A stretch of 52,291 nt of DNA from a virus: positions 1-52,291 of IMG/VR virus record IMGVR_UViG_3300033571_020326; one strand, 5' to 3'. Both the position numbers and the translations under genes were made by a program. Positions 40,876-50,100 of the stretch are shown one piece after another. Every line of letters starts with the position of its first letter. Position 1 is the first letter of the stretch. A model generated the notes under the pieces. It ran no database searches and was not told the origin of the DNA. It worked only from the letters and a program-made list of their open reading frames with translations.

Positions 40876-41063
40876 TAATCCATAGACTTAAACTTCTGAC
40901 GATTGTATCCACCACCCTTTTTGGGGTTAATTTGTTTGGTTGGTTTATGAACAGGGGATCTTCTTTTTGCGATCAATTCAGCATTAGTGGGAACTTCTAT
41001 ACTTTTCTTCTTTTCAAAAAGAATTTCATTATAAAGCTCTTCTAAAAGTCTGGTAAAATTCAT
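40872..41063 (-). CDS. Hypothetical small basic protein, 63 aa
   Basis: Not recognised. N-terminal acidic/hydrophobic helix (FTRLLEELYNEILFEKKK), then a basic, disordered tail (AKRRSPVHKPTKQINPKKGG). It is downstream of, and 1 nt from, the 226-aa gene on the - strand and overlaps the 3' end of the primase by 4 nt. Its N terminus resembles other small proteins here that start with an amphipathic helix (ISEELG, LAENII). Confidence 0.55.
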   Translation of the reverse strand: MNFTRLLEELYNEILFEKKKSIEVPTNAELIAKRRSPVHKPTKQINPKKGGGYNRQKFKSMDY

Positions 41064-41064
41064 T

Positions 41065-41745
41065 TTAGCTCTTTAACTGTTCGGTATCACGCATCTTTTT
41101 AGGAGCCATGATGATGAAGGAGTTTAATACTTCTTTTAATTTCTCTATTTCTCCTGCAATACGGGTAATACTGTCGGAAGCTTTTCTAGTCACACCACGA
41201 AGTAAACTTCCAGCACGATCATTATCAGCCAATATCTTGTGTAATGATTCCGTAGAAGGATCGTTTAAGAATTCTGCAAATTGATCAAGTTTTCCAGACC
41301 ATTCTTTGATCTGTTTAATGCTTTCAGCAGAAACATCTGGAGAAATACCCTCTACATCAAATTCACCTTCGGGTGTTTGATCGTCTAAAGAGTTATCAAA
41401 GTCTTTTTTTGTTTTTTCTGGAGTAAAATCTTCAGGGGATGATGGTTTTGCGGAGGGAACATCAGCAACTTCTGCTTCAGGTGGTGCAGATATCTCATCT
41501 CCTTCAGCTTCTTTCAAGAGAGAACTGATAAAACTACGCATAAAAGGAATTGCACTGTCGGAAATCATGGGTGCTTTGCCTTTTATTAAGCTATCTATAG
41601 CCGCTTTATTCTTAGGATCAACATATGCTCCTGTATTTCCACCAAGAATTCTTTTTGTTTCCTTCTTTGCCTTAGAACAAGCACAGGGAATTGTTGATTT
41701 AGGTGACTTTTTTGTTTTATTGTGGTTGATTTTCTTGGTAGCCAT
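41065..41745 (-). CDS. Hypothetical protein, 226 aa, disordered middle and helical C terminus
   Basis: Started at MATKKINHNKTKK: an in-frame ATG further upstream lies in the opposite gene and would add an implausible hydrophobic extension. Basic N terminus with CACSK (about 20-24), then FMRSFISSLLKEAEG (about 70-84), a long acidic/Pro-rich region (about 85-145), and helices with IKQIKEWSGKLDQFAEFL and ITRIAGEIEKLKEVLNSF. The combination of helix, acidic linker and coiled coil is scaffold-like, but no family is recognised. Confidence 0.6.
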   Translation of the reverse strand: MATKKINHNKTKKSPKSTIPCACSKAKKETKRILGGNTGAYVDPKNKAAIDSLIKGKAPMISDSAIPFMRSFISSLLKEAEGDEISAPPEAEVADVPSAKPSSPEDFTPEKTKKDFDNSLDDQTPEGEFDVEGISPDVSAESIKQIKEWSGKLDQFAEFLNDPSTESLHKILADNDRAGSLLRGVTRKASDSITRIAGEIEKLKEVLNSFIIMAPKKMRDTEQLKS

Positions 41746-41802
41746 GACTATAATATATGTATATTTACTCTCATACTTAGTAAAAATTAAAAAAATAACA
41801 AT

Positions 41803-42465
41803 ATGAACGATTATAAATTTGTAATAGCAACCACCTATAATGAATCGGACTTTAAACAAAAGAGTGCGATAGCCATAACTTTAGAAAAATTAAACATTGT
41901 ACCTGCAGTAGTGTATGAAAATACAGAATCTTTGTCAAAGGTTTATAATAGGTTTATAACAGAAGATCTTAGAGGCACTAAAGTCATATTTGTACATGAT
42001 GATGTATTAATCGAAGATTTATTCCTTTTAGATAAGCTTAATTTGGCTTTTGAGACATTTGATATTGTAGGATTAGCAGGTGCTAAGTCTTGTGACCTGA
42101 ACGCAGAGCATCCTGCATGGCATTTAATGGCCCCTAGAGAAGCTTTGGTCGGAGAAGTTGCACATAGCAAGGCAGGAATCAATTGGACAACTGTATTCGG
42201 TCAAACCCCATCAAGAACTTTAATACTCGATGGGTTGTTTATTGCTGTTGATGTGGCAAAGTTACTCGATACCAATACAAGATTTGATGAAGATTTCTCA
42301 TTCCATCATTATGATATTACTTTCTGTTTGAAAGCCAACTCTAACAAATTAAAAATTGGAGTTTATCCAATAAGGGTGGTACATTTTGGTTTAGGAGACA
42401 GCATGAATACACCAGAATGGCAGGAAAGTGCTATCAAGTTTAAACAAAAATATAATAATGGTTAA
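41803..42465 (+). CDS. Glycosyltransferase-like protein (GT2-type)
   Basis: 220 aa. YKFVIATTYNESDFKQKSA at the start, VYENTESLSKVYNRFI, VIFVHDDVLIED (D-D about residues 66-67), DIVGLAGAKS, ILDGLFIAVDVAKLLDTNTRFDEDFSFHHYDITFCLKA, whose F-H-x-Y-D is the usual acceptor-side motif, and VYPIRVVHFGLGD. The pattern matches family 2-like transferases found in phages and in polysaccharide clusters. It lies outside the island, next to clamp-loader-like and co-chaperonin genes. It overlaps the next gene by 8 nt. Confidence 0.8.
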   Translation: MNDYKFVIATTYNESDFKQKSAIAITLEKLNIVPAVVYENTESLSKVYNRFITEDLRGTKVIFVHDDVLIEDLFLLDKLNLAFETFDIVGLAGAKSCDLNAEHPAWHLMAPREALVGEVAHSKAGINWTTVFGQTPSRTLILDGLFIAVDVAKLLDTNTRFDEDFSFHHYDITFCLKANSNKLKIGVYPIRVVHFGLGDSMNTPEWQESAIKFKQKYNNG

Positions 42466-42853
42466 AAAAATCTATAATAACAGTTTGTTTGTTTTTTTGG
42501 ATTGGATTTTAAAGAAAAAATCCAAAGGAAATGGTGATCAAACACCTGTAAATGGATTTATGTTAAATCGGTGGCTATCTATGGCAGATCCTTCTGTTGC
42601 ACAGATAGTAAATGCTACATCAAACAGATGGTTGAAAACCAAAAGTTCAGTATTAACCGATTCAAATTTTATGGGAGAATTCTTTAGAATCATTCTTCCT
42701 AAAATAAACAAGAACATCACATATATTAAAAAAACAACAAAAGAAAAGGATCAAATCGATTGTTCAACCATAGCTTCAGCTATGGAGCTTTCTGTGAAGG
42801 AAATAGAAAATTATAACAGGCTACTTGCAGAATTAAACAAACCTATTAAATAA
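42458..42853 (+). CDS. Clamp-loader small subunit candidate (T4 gp62-like)
   Basis: 131 aa when started at MVKKIYNN (ATG at 42458), chosen over an upstream GTG within the previous gene. The sequence FVFLDWILKKK, then VNGFMLNRWLSMADPSVAQIVN, then FRIILPKINKNITYIKKT and CSTIASAMELSVKEIENYNRLL follows, block by block, the pattern I recall for gp62 of T4-like marine phages (F-x-x-NR-x-LS, then PK/R-x-x-R and KK, then a helix ending in a conserved leucine-rich end). gp62 helps gp44 load the clamp, but gp44 is not in this window. Confidence 0.55.
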   Translation: MVKKIYNNSLFVFLDWILKKKSKGNGDQTPVNGFMLNRWLSMADPSVAQIVNATSNRWLKTKSSVLTDSNFMGEFFRIILPKINKNITYIKKTTKEKDQIDCSTIASAMELSVKEIENYNRLLAELNKPIK

Positions 42854-42857
42854 AAAT

Positions 42858-43280
42858 ATGCTAGAAAGACCAAAACAAGACGATATTATCGGCGGCTTAG
42901 TTCAAATCGACAAATACAAAGGAAGTGATTTTGAATTAAACGGCTGGAATTTAACTAAAGTATTAGATGATATATTGATGGTTCAATATGTCGATATTAA
43001 TGAAGATGGAACCGAAATTAAGCGTGGAAATATTTGGGTTCCTATCAATGCAGTCAATCACACATGGAGAGTTGGTGTAGTTTTACTTGCCGGTCCTAAC
43101 TGCAAGACCGTAAAACAAGGAAACCATGTAGTATTCCCTAATGATAAAGGAATACAAGTCGCCAATCTAAACAATTTAAAAAATATTGTATTTTTGAATG
43201 AGGCTAGAGTGTTTGGTGTCTGCGAAGCAGATAACAAGTCGCCTGATAAAAAAGTAAATTATAATAGAAACAAGAAGTGA
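42858..43280 (+). CDS. GroES-like co-chaperonin (T4 gp31/CocO type)
   Basis: 140 aa. The core LDDILMVQYVDINEDGTEIKRGNIWVP followed by RVGVVLLAGPNCKTVKQGNHVVFPNDKGIQV and VFLNEARVFGVCE follows the GroES fold: strand, mobile loop with Gly, G-x-V-x-x-x-G strand, K-x-G-D/N-x-V-x-F strand and the last beta strand. Phage co-chaperonins replace GroES so that host GroEL can fold the capsid protein. Overlaps the next gene by 4 nt (GTGA). Confidence 0.7.
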   Translation: MLERPKQDDIIGGLVQIDKYKGSDFELNGWNLTKVLDDILMVQYVDINEDGTEIKRGNIWVPINAVNHTWRVGVVLLAGPNCKTVKQGNHVVFPNDKGIQVANLNNLKNIVFLNEARVFGVCEADNKSPDKKVNYNRNKK

Positions 43281-43657
43281 AGCTATCTTTAAGTGGTCTT
43301 GAAAAACTTTGTAATGTAAATGTCGTTGAATTAAAGTTCACACGAAGATTACGTAAAGGTAATTCATTCACAAGAAGAATGTTTGCTACTACTGATTGGG
43401 TTTTATTAAATTCAGAAGAAGGATTAAAAATATTAAACTTTAGAATACCATCAGAACAACCCGCATATAACGCAAGATCTCGTGGATTATTACCTGTTTG
43501 GGATTTATTCATGCAAGATTTTAGAAATATACCAGCAGGTGCATGTGATGTTATCAGTACAGTTTCAACTAGACCCCCAGAAGTTTTTTGGAATTATTTT
43601 AATGATATTTTAAGTAAAATGTCATCAACCCAAAAAGCTCAATTCATGGAAAAATGA
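43277..43657 (+). CDS. WYL_2 / DUF2693-like SH3-barrel protein, GTG start
   Basis: 126 aa. The sequence NVVELKFTRR...FTRRMFATTDWVLLNSEEGLKILNFRIP...RGLLPVWDLFMQDFRNIPA matches the conserved pattern of a T4-like phage family (Sm-like SH3 barrel, WYL_2) as I recall it. Function unknown, possibly nucleic-acid binding. The start codon is GTG, overlapping the preceding TGA (GTGA), so translation is coupled. Confidence 0.7.
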   Translation: MKLSLSGLEKLCNVNVVELKFTRRLRKGNSFTRRMFATTDWVLLNSEEGLKILNFRIPSEQPAYNARSRGLLPVWDLFMQDFRNIPAGACDVISTVSTRPPEVFWNYFNDILSKMSSTQKAQFMEK

Positions 43658-44031
43658 CAATTACAAAAACATTATTAGAAGAAGTTTGCAAGTCTTTACT
43701 CCAGAAAAGAGTAACACTAGAACTTAACAATAAAATCTTTAAACAAGGTAAAATAATTCTTTTCTATCAAAAGAATTTTTACCTTACCTTTTTAATGGAT
43801 ACTGCAAAAAAGGAAAGAGAAAAAATTGAAATACCAATTCCTTATGATGTGGAATTACATGAAGAGGATGATTTGATATACTTTGACTATAGATTAAAAA
43901 CACTCGCAAAACATGCACCAGAAGTAGAAAATTATTTAAAAGTATATTCTTGTAAAAACAATGCAAATAAATTTTGGAATACAATATTAACTATCGATGG
44001 AAACTCTAAAAAAAACAATTCTAGTATATAG
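43654..44031 (+). CDS. Hypothetical protein, 125 aa, with internal hairpin
   Basis: Not recognised. N-terminal helix (TLLEEVCKSLLQKR), a strand region (KIILFYQKNFYLTFLMD), a charged middle (KKEREKIEIPIPYDVELHEEDD) and a helical C terminus. It overlaps the preceding gene by 4 nt and the next by 35 nt. A strong inverted repeat (43745-43785) lies within codons 31-44. Real by position and reading-frame coupling, but no family known. Confidence 0.6.
   Translation: MTITKTLLEEVCKSLLQKRVTLELNNKIFKQGKIILFYQKNFYLTFLMDTAKKEREKIEIPIPYDVELHEEDDLIYFDYRLKTLAKHAPEVENYLKVYSCKNNANKFWNTILTIDGNSKKNNSSI
43745..43785 (+). other. Intragenic stem-loop followed by T-rich sequence
   Basis: AAGGTAAAA-TA-ATTCTTTT pairs with AAAAGAATTTTTACCTT (17 base pairs with a 2-nt bulge) around a CTATC loop. 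It is followed by ACCTTTTTAATGG. It lies inside the 125-aa coding sequence, so it could attenuate transcription or protect mRNA. Confidence 0.5.
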
Positions 44032-44254
44032 TGTATTTTCAGGAACTTTTTACGAAATTCTTGAATCTGATTTTAAACTTTTAGACATTGGTCAAATACC
44101 TTTGATCAAAGCACCCTCTAAATGTTCTAAATGCTATGGAAGAGGTCATCAGGGTCGTGATAAAATGACCTACGGGTTTGCCGTATGTTCATGCTTGCGT
44201 AAGCTAGTTGACCATGCTATAATTGGTAATGCTGAAAAAATTACCCTCGGTTGA
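43997..44254 (+). CDS. Small zinc-finger protein, 85 aa
   Basis: Hypothetical. N-terminal beta-rich half (ILVYSVFSGTFYEIL), then CSKCYGRGHQG (about residues 43-53), a DnaJ-like CxxCxGxG element, and CSCLRK (about 64-69). Four cysteines in C-x2-C...C-x-C order can bind one zinc. It overlaps the 125-aa gene by 35 nt and the helicase gene by 26 nt. Function unknown. Confidence 0.65.
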   Translation: METLKKTILVYSVFSGTFYEILESDFKLLDIGQIPLIKAPSKCSKCYGRGHQGRDKMTYGFAVCSCLRKLVDHAIIGNAEKITLG

Positions 44255-45899
44255 TTATTTAGAAACATTTCCATCAGATTCGAGTCCCAGACCACAGCAA
44301 ATCAAGGCTCTGGAGAGGATTTCAGAGATTTTTTCCACCGGAAAAAAGTATGTAATTGCTTGCCTACCTACAGGATCTGGCAAATCCCATATTGCTGCCG
44401 CAATTGCAAGATCCGCAAAACCCATCGATACACACAGGGCAGAAATTATCGACAATTATCTCATTTACGACAAGGATAAAAACGGAAATTACAAATATGA
44501 AGATGATTTCCTCGATGCAACCCCTTATGGGAGCTTCATAATGACGGTAACAAAAAGTCTTCAGGATCAATATCTTGAGTTGTTCAATGAATTAATCTCA
44601 GTCAAAGGAAAAAACAACTATCAGTGTGTCGTTGACGAGAATGCTACTGCCGAATATGCACCTTGTGTATATGATAAAGGTTTAAAACAGAAATGTTTCG
44701 ATTTTAAAAGATGTCCTTATTATGAAAAAAGAAGAGAAGCTTTGCTATCGGTAGATCCTATTTTAAATTACAGGTCTTTTCTTTCTCTTTTACCATTTCT
44801 CAGGAAGAGGGAATACTATATATGTGATGAAGCAGGTCAACTCGAAGAAGAGTTTGTGGGTCAGTATTCTATTACTTTGTTTTATTCACAACTAAAAGCT
44901 GAAAGCATATCATTTAACAAGCTAATTTCTGACGATTCAAAAAAAGCAGGTGAGTGGTTAAAGAATATCTATGAACAATTGGCAACGGAGAAGGAAAAAC
45001 TTCTTTCTGAAGTTAAAAATAATTCAAAAAATGAAAACTTCTCTTCCATAAAACAAAAACAAACACAAAGATTGAGCAAACTTTCAAATCTTGTTTCCTC
45101 TCTTTCTGTTGTTATTGAAAAATGGGAAGAATGTGAATATCTGGTAGAATATAAAGACTCAGAAAAGGTCATATTTGTGCCATATGACATCAGACCCTTT
45201 GCGAAGGAAGTATTTTCCGGTGCTGAAAAGATCCTATTGATGTCGGCAACAATCACAAACCCAGAAGAATATGCCAAAAGCCTTGGTATAAGTCCAGAAG
45301 AGTATGAATATATAGAGGTAGGATCCTCGTTTGATGCCAAGAAGTCGCCAATAATGTGTGCAAGGCAGTTTAAACTTTCACAAAAAACATTAGAAAGGGA
45401 TTTACCCAAGGTTTTAGAAGCTGCTATTAATATTTGCCAACAAAACAAAGGTAAAAAGGGGCTTATCCACACCCATACTAACAAAATAACACAAGAACTG
45501 AAGAAAAGGATCGGCAATAATCCCAGATTCTTGTTCAGAGAACAAGGAAATACCAATGAATCGATAATCGAAGAGCATAAAAACAGAGAAGATGATACAA
45601 TTTTGGTCAGTCCTTCACTGGATACTGGCATTAGTTTAGACGATAATCTAGGAAGATTCCAGATCATCATCAAAGCTCCATTCTTACCCCTTGGATCAAA
45701 GAGAATAAAAAAGATTTTCGATAAAAACAAGAAATATTATACGATGAAGATGTTGGATACACTTGTTCAGATGTGTGGTAGGTGTACAAGATCGATAGAT
45801 GATCATTCCACTACATACATCTTAGATGGTGTGGTATACGACAATATACTAGAAAACAACAATAGACTCCCTAAACATTTTATAGATCGGTTTATGTGA
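44229..45899 (+). CDS. XPD/DinG-like superfamily 2 helicase with probable Fe-S cluster
   Basis: 556 aa from the ATG at 44229 (an in-frame TTG two codons upstream is possible). PRPQQIKALE (Q-like), Walker A CLPTGSGKS (about 43-51), four cysteines at about 134-170 (YQC, APC, QKC, KRC) in the position of the XPD/DinG iron-sulphur cluster, motif II YYICDEAGQLEEE (DEAG), LLMSATI (about 337-343), SPSLDTGISL (motif V) and MCGRCTRS (motif VI). It would unwind with 5'-3' polarity. No exonuclease domain is present. Confidence 0.88.
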   Translation: MLKKLPSVDYLETFPSDSSPRPQQIKALERISEIFSTGKKYVIACLPTGSGKSHIAAAIARSAKPIDTHRAEIIDNYLIYDKDKNGNYKYEDDFLDATPYGSFIMTVTKSLQDQYLELFNELISVKGKNNYQCVVDENATAEYAPCVYDKGLKQKCFDFKRCPYYEKRREALLSVDPILNYRSFLSLLPFLRKREYYICDEAGQLEEEFVGQYSITLFYSQLKAESISFNKLISDDSKKAGEWLKNIYEQLATEKEKLLSEVKNNSKNENFSSIKQKQTQRLSKLSNLVSSLSVVIEKWEECEYLVEYKDSEKVIFVPYDIRPFAKEVFSGAEKILLMSATITNPEEYAKSLGISPEEYEYIEVGSSFDAKKSPIMCARQFKLSQKTLERDLPKVLEAAINICQQNKGKKGLIHTHTNKITQELKKRIGNNPRFLFREQGNTNESIIEEHKNREDDTILVSPSLDTGISLDDNLGRFQIIIKAPFLPLGSKRIKKIFDKNKKYYTMKMLDTLVQMCGRCTRSIDDHSTTYILDGVVYDNILENNNRLPKHFIDRFM

Positions 45900-45907
45900 A
45901 GTAAATA
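45900..45907 (+). promoter_or_regulatory. Late-type box AGTAAATA before the tail sheath stabiliser
   Basis: AGTAAATA (45900-45907) ends 6 nt before the GTG start at 45914. It matches the box before the 1074-aa protein (47132-47139) in both sequence and spacing. Confidence 0.5.
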
Positions 45908-45913
45908 TTAAAG

Positions 45914-46606
45914 GTGAAGAACTATACCTTTAATTTTGAAGTACAAACCGTCCTAGAACAATTTGTAGCGGCTTTTAATAGTATTATCATTAAAAGATAT
46001 GATAATAATAAAACTCTCGTATCTCCTACAAGCGGTTTTCCTGTAAGCTTTGTTTACTCTCCTAAACAAAGAGTCTATGACACGTTGAACACACCAGCAC
46101 CGGGTGGAATAACTGTTCCTGCTGTTGCTGTTAATATAAGATCAATATCCAGAGACCAAACCAGAGTATCCAATAAAATAGAAGGATTTACAATACCATA
46201 TACAAGTACAAATTCAGATTTTTCAAATCATATTCTGCAGCCTGTTCCCATTAATATCGCAGTTAATATGCATATTATAACTAAATTTCAGGCTGATATG
46301 GATCAAATCTTATCAAATTTCATACCTTATTGCGATCCATATATTATAATTTCATGGAAGCTACCATTTGCAAATAATATTGAAATAAGATCCGAAGTAA
46401 CTTGGTCAGGAGACATATCTTTAACCTATCCAGATAATCTTGCAGCAAATTCACCATATAGATTGGTAGCAGACACTGCATTTACCATTAAAGGTTGGAT
46501 GTTTAAAAACCAAAGCAACCCAATAGGAAATATCTACACAATAAATGAGAATTTAACAATTTCTGATGATCCATATGTAGATGCAATTAACTTAATACAA
46601 CTATGA
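45914..46606 (+). CDS. 15: Tail sheath stabiliser / completion protein (T4 gp15-like)
   Basis: Caps the tail tube and sheath before head attachment. 230 aa (T4 gp15 is 272). The match to T4 is visible block by block: NSIIIKRYDNNKTLVSPTSG with the S-I/I-K-R strand, then PVPINIAVNMHIITKFQADMDQIL followed by PYCDPYI (T4 PSPIKMIYELSIFTRYEDDM...PYFQPHF), and RLVADTAFTIKGWMFK (T4 RIEWSLTFEVNGWMYPP). GTG start, with AGTAAATA 6 nt upstream. It opens the late structural operon at this end of the window. Confidence 0.85.
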   Translation: MKNYTFNFEVQTVLEQFVAAFNSIIIKRYDNNKTLVSPTSGFPVSFVYSPKQRVYDTLNTPAPGGITVPAVAVNIRSISRDQTRVSNKIEGFTIPYTSTNSDFSNHILQPVPINIAVNMHIITKFQADMDQILSNFIPYCDPYIIISWKLPFANNIEIRSEVTWSGDISLTYPDNLAANSPYRLVADTAFTIKGWMFKNQSNPIGNIYTINENLTISDDPYVDAINLIQL

Positions 46607-47124
46607 GTTCATTAAATTCACAATATGTTTATGTATACGCAAAACCAAGTGCTGTAAATGTAAATCCTTATACATTAACTATTTACCCTTTAGTTTTATC
46701 TGGAGTACAGACAAAAACTATATCAATTTTCTCTAAAAGTTTATTTGATATTAAAAATGTTTATTTAAGTGCAGCAGATTCTAGTGTTTTCGATGGATTG
46801 TATTATAATTTTTATGATCCTTTTCAAAATTCTGAAAATTTACACCCAACCAATCAAGGATTTTCTGCTATTCTGATACCAGCCTTTGAATATACTTTCA
46901 ATAATTTGGCTTTTTACATTCCAGATGAAATCTTTTACAATATAAACCAAAAAACAGAAACATATTCAACATTTTTAGATGTAATTGTTGAAAATGATGC
47001 AGGATATGGTCTCTTATCCAGAGATAGTTATTCTTATAGAGTAAGTTCATGGAGTGGGTTTACTAACGATCAATTACCTTGTATAAGTGGTATAAAACTT
47101 GTGTATAACCAAGTGAATTCTTAA
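46603..47124 (+). CDS. Hypothetical virion-associated protein, 173 aa
   Basis: Not recognised. Beta-rich and Tyr/Ser/Asn-rich (YVYVYAKPSAVNVNPYTLTIY and later segments), with few charges, like an extracellular structural protein. No cysteine cluster or membrane segment. It overlaps the gp15-like gene by 4 nt (ATGA) and precedes the large fibre protein by 21 nt, so a tail or neck location is likely. T4 gp3 or gp13 equivalents cannot be confirmed. Confidence 0.65.
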   Translation: MSSLNSQYVYVYAKPSAVNVNPYTLTIYPLVLSGVQTKTISIFSKSLFDIKNVYLSAADSSVFDGLYYNFYDPFQNSENLHPTNQGFSAILIPAFEYTFNNLAFYIPDEIFYNINQKTETYSTFLDVIVENDAGYGLLSRDSYSYRVSSWSGFTNDQLPCISGIKLVYNQVNS

Positions 47125-47131
47125 ACAATTC

Positions 47132-47139
47132 AGTAAATA
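47132..47139 (+). promoter_or_regulatory. Late-type box AGTAAATA before the large fibre gene
   Basis: AGTAAATA ends 6 nt before the ATG at 47146, in a 21-nt gap between structural genes, identical in spacing to the gp15-like gene. Confidence 0.5.
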
Positions 47140-47145
47140 TATTAA

Positions 47146-50100
47146 ATGTCTGCAATTTTTAATATATACAATACAGTTTCTTCTACCTATTGGTATCCAG
47201 TAGACTTTCATTCAATAACAGAAGACTACAAATTTAAAAAAACACCTGTTGTTTTTAGTAATGGTATTAGTTTTTATTTGCATAACTTTTTTGAAAATGC
47301 AGAAGATGTTTCCTTCAATAGAAGAACTGGATTAATTCTTACAAATCCTAAAAATAATACTTTTTTCTTAGAAAACAACCAGCCACCTTCTATACAGAAT
47401 AAGTTAACACAAATAAAAACTCCAACAATGCTTTTATCAGGAGTTTCGTCTACAAGAGTAATCCAGAGTCTACCAATTAATAATTCGATAAATTCTTTAA
47501 AAACATTAAACGTGAGTTATAGATCAACATTTGGTTTGGATGATACATTATCATTTAGTTTCAATTCAAACGGAACTGTTACAATATATAATAACGATAA
47601 TAAAGCATTAACATGGAGTTCTTTGGGAGAAGGAGGTTTGGTATTCAAAGATGTAATATCACCGCCTTCGATAAGACAACAATTTGATTATATTTTAAAT
47701 AAAGATTCAATAATACTATTCCAACATACTTCAAATTATTCAAACATAGTAATAAAAAATACCAGCACTAACAATTTTATATTAAGTGCTGCTTCTTTTG
47801 ATAAAAATTATAGTTTCCCTAATGAATGTATTATAAAATTTATATCATATGATGTTTATAATCCAGATGAAAATAATACTGTCCTAGATAGCTTCATAGT
47901 AAAATATAAAGCATCTCCTATTTTACCACAACAAACATTAACTGTAGATAATAGTATAAACGAAACAAATAGACTTGCCCAAAATTACTTGGCGGCTTTT
48001 CCGGTAGAAAATCCTCTAATAAATGAAAAAGATTCTTCCTATTTGTTACAATTTCATGGTTTAAAAAATTATCAAACTCCTGAATATACATATACCACAG
48101 CAAATCCATATATAAGTTCGACACAAGCTATAAGAAGAGTATATAATAAAATACATACCGGAACAAATCAGAACAAAGGCTATAATAACATATATCTTAA
48201 TTATGTAGCAACAACAAATCAGTTAACCTTTCCTGTAGGTAAGGAAACATATTTTTTCTTCCCATCAACAAACGTAAGTTATCCATTAAGTTCATCAGGA
48301 TTAATAGAAGACGGTGCAACTGCAGGAGAACTTCCATATGTATCTGATAGAATATTTGTTTACAGACAAAATTATGAGGAATTAACACCCGGAGTACCAC
48401 AACCTCCTAGTATTTTAAAACAAGACAATACATGGTTATGTTCTTGGCTCTCCGGATCTAATCTTGGTGAAAAGATTTGGTTAGATAGATATTACAATGC
48501 TGCTTATTATACATTAGACCAAGCATTAACAGCAAAAGCTATGGTCTATCATGACAAAATAGATCCTTCAAAAAAATATACATATGATGTACCATCAACA
48601 ATGGTTTTGGAACCCGGAATTCTCTACAAATATTATAGAGCAGGTATAGAAAACAGCAAAGAATTCATAACACACTTAGATTACGATCCTGTTTATCCTC
48701 TAGGTGCTAAAGTGTTGGATATATCTGATTGGTCAACATCACCTCTGATAGATGAATCAAAATATAATAATAACGGAGTAGTTGTTTCCAATACAAATAC
48801 ACAAAATTTACAGAAATCTTTTATTAATTTAGACGGAACTAACCACGTAGTATTTCCATCAAGATCTTCATTATTACAAAATCAAAAAATAACAGTGTCT
48901 TTTTGGATGAATGTTGAAAACTGGAGCAATATATTCGGAGAACAAATTTTTGGAAATTACTACAGTAGTGGATTTGGATTAATTAATGAATCATTCACAT
49001 CTGCACCCATGTTTACTATAATAAACAAAGCAAGTTTAAGTGCATATAATATAAATTATAATTTTTTAAATTTAACACAAATAAATTTAAATCCAACAAA
49101 AAATAATCAATATAATATAATCCAAAGATTACCAGATTTGAGCTATTGGATATTTGATTCATATAACATAACAGGAACCAAATATAATCCTATAAATAAG
49201 GTATTAAGCTCGTTTACATCTCTTTCCTCATATATAGGATTTGTAGATCAAGTAGAATTAGATAGTAATCAAAATTTATATCTATATGATAAAACCTTAA
49301 ACAGTTATGTAAAAACAGATTCGGATGGAAATTTCATCGAACATGTCACACTACCAAGTGATTCCGGTGTACATAGAATAGAAATAGATTTAAATGATGA
49401 AGTACAACACATTTATGGAACTTCATCAGTAATAGACAATAAAAATAATATTTGGGAAGTTGTAGGTGGAAATTTATATAAAAATAGAATGATATATGCA
49501 AATGTCGGAAATACACAACAAATAACCTGTGATTCTGATAATAGAATTTGGATATCACACTTACAAGATACAATATCATTATTAGATACCGAAACAAATA
49601 CCTTTATTTTCTCAAAAAGAGTAGGAAAAAACTCAACTCTTCCAATTGATCCGTGTTTAGATCAAGAAGTGTTCAGAAGTATGGATCTTTTAAAAGTTCC
49701 TAGTTCTCCGACATGTAACAATTCATCTATATATCAAGATAGGCTTATTTTATTAGATACAAGAGATAATCAAATGTACATCATAAGCACAGATGGAAAT
49801 TTAGTATCGAAATTAAATCTTGCTAGTTTAGTTTCATATAATGAAAGTTTAAATTTTTCAGCAAATGGAGATTTTACTTCATTTCAATACATAAGAAAAT
49901 TCGGCGGTTCATTAACTAAAAAACTTTCTTGGAAATTAAAATTAGCAACTCCTCAAGGAAACAGTGCTCAATTATTGAATTTGGACGCTGATGTTTCACA
50001 ATTACCTCCCGGATGGCATAATATTACACTAACCTTTGATGCAATTAAAGGTATTGCAACATATTATATAGATTCTATTGAAGTAAATAAAAAAACATTC

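Noticed and set aside
42858-43280. Restriction or single-strand-binding role for the 140-aa protein
   Set aside because: The strand and glycine pattern fits GroES-type co-chaperonins better.
44969-45730. 253-codon open frame on the - strand opposite the helicase
   Set aside because: It is a shadow of the XPD-like helicase frame, Ser/Phe/Leu-rich without domains, and the + frame has all helicase motifs.
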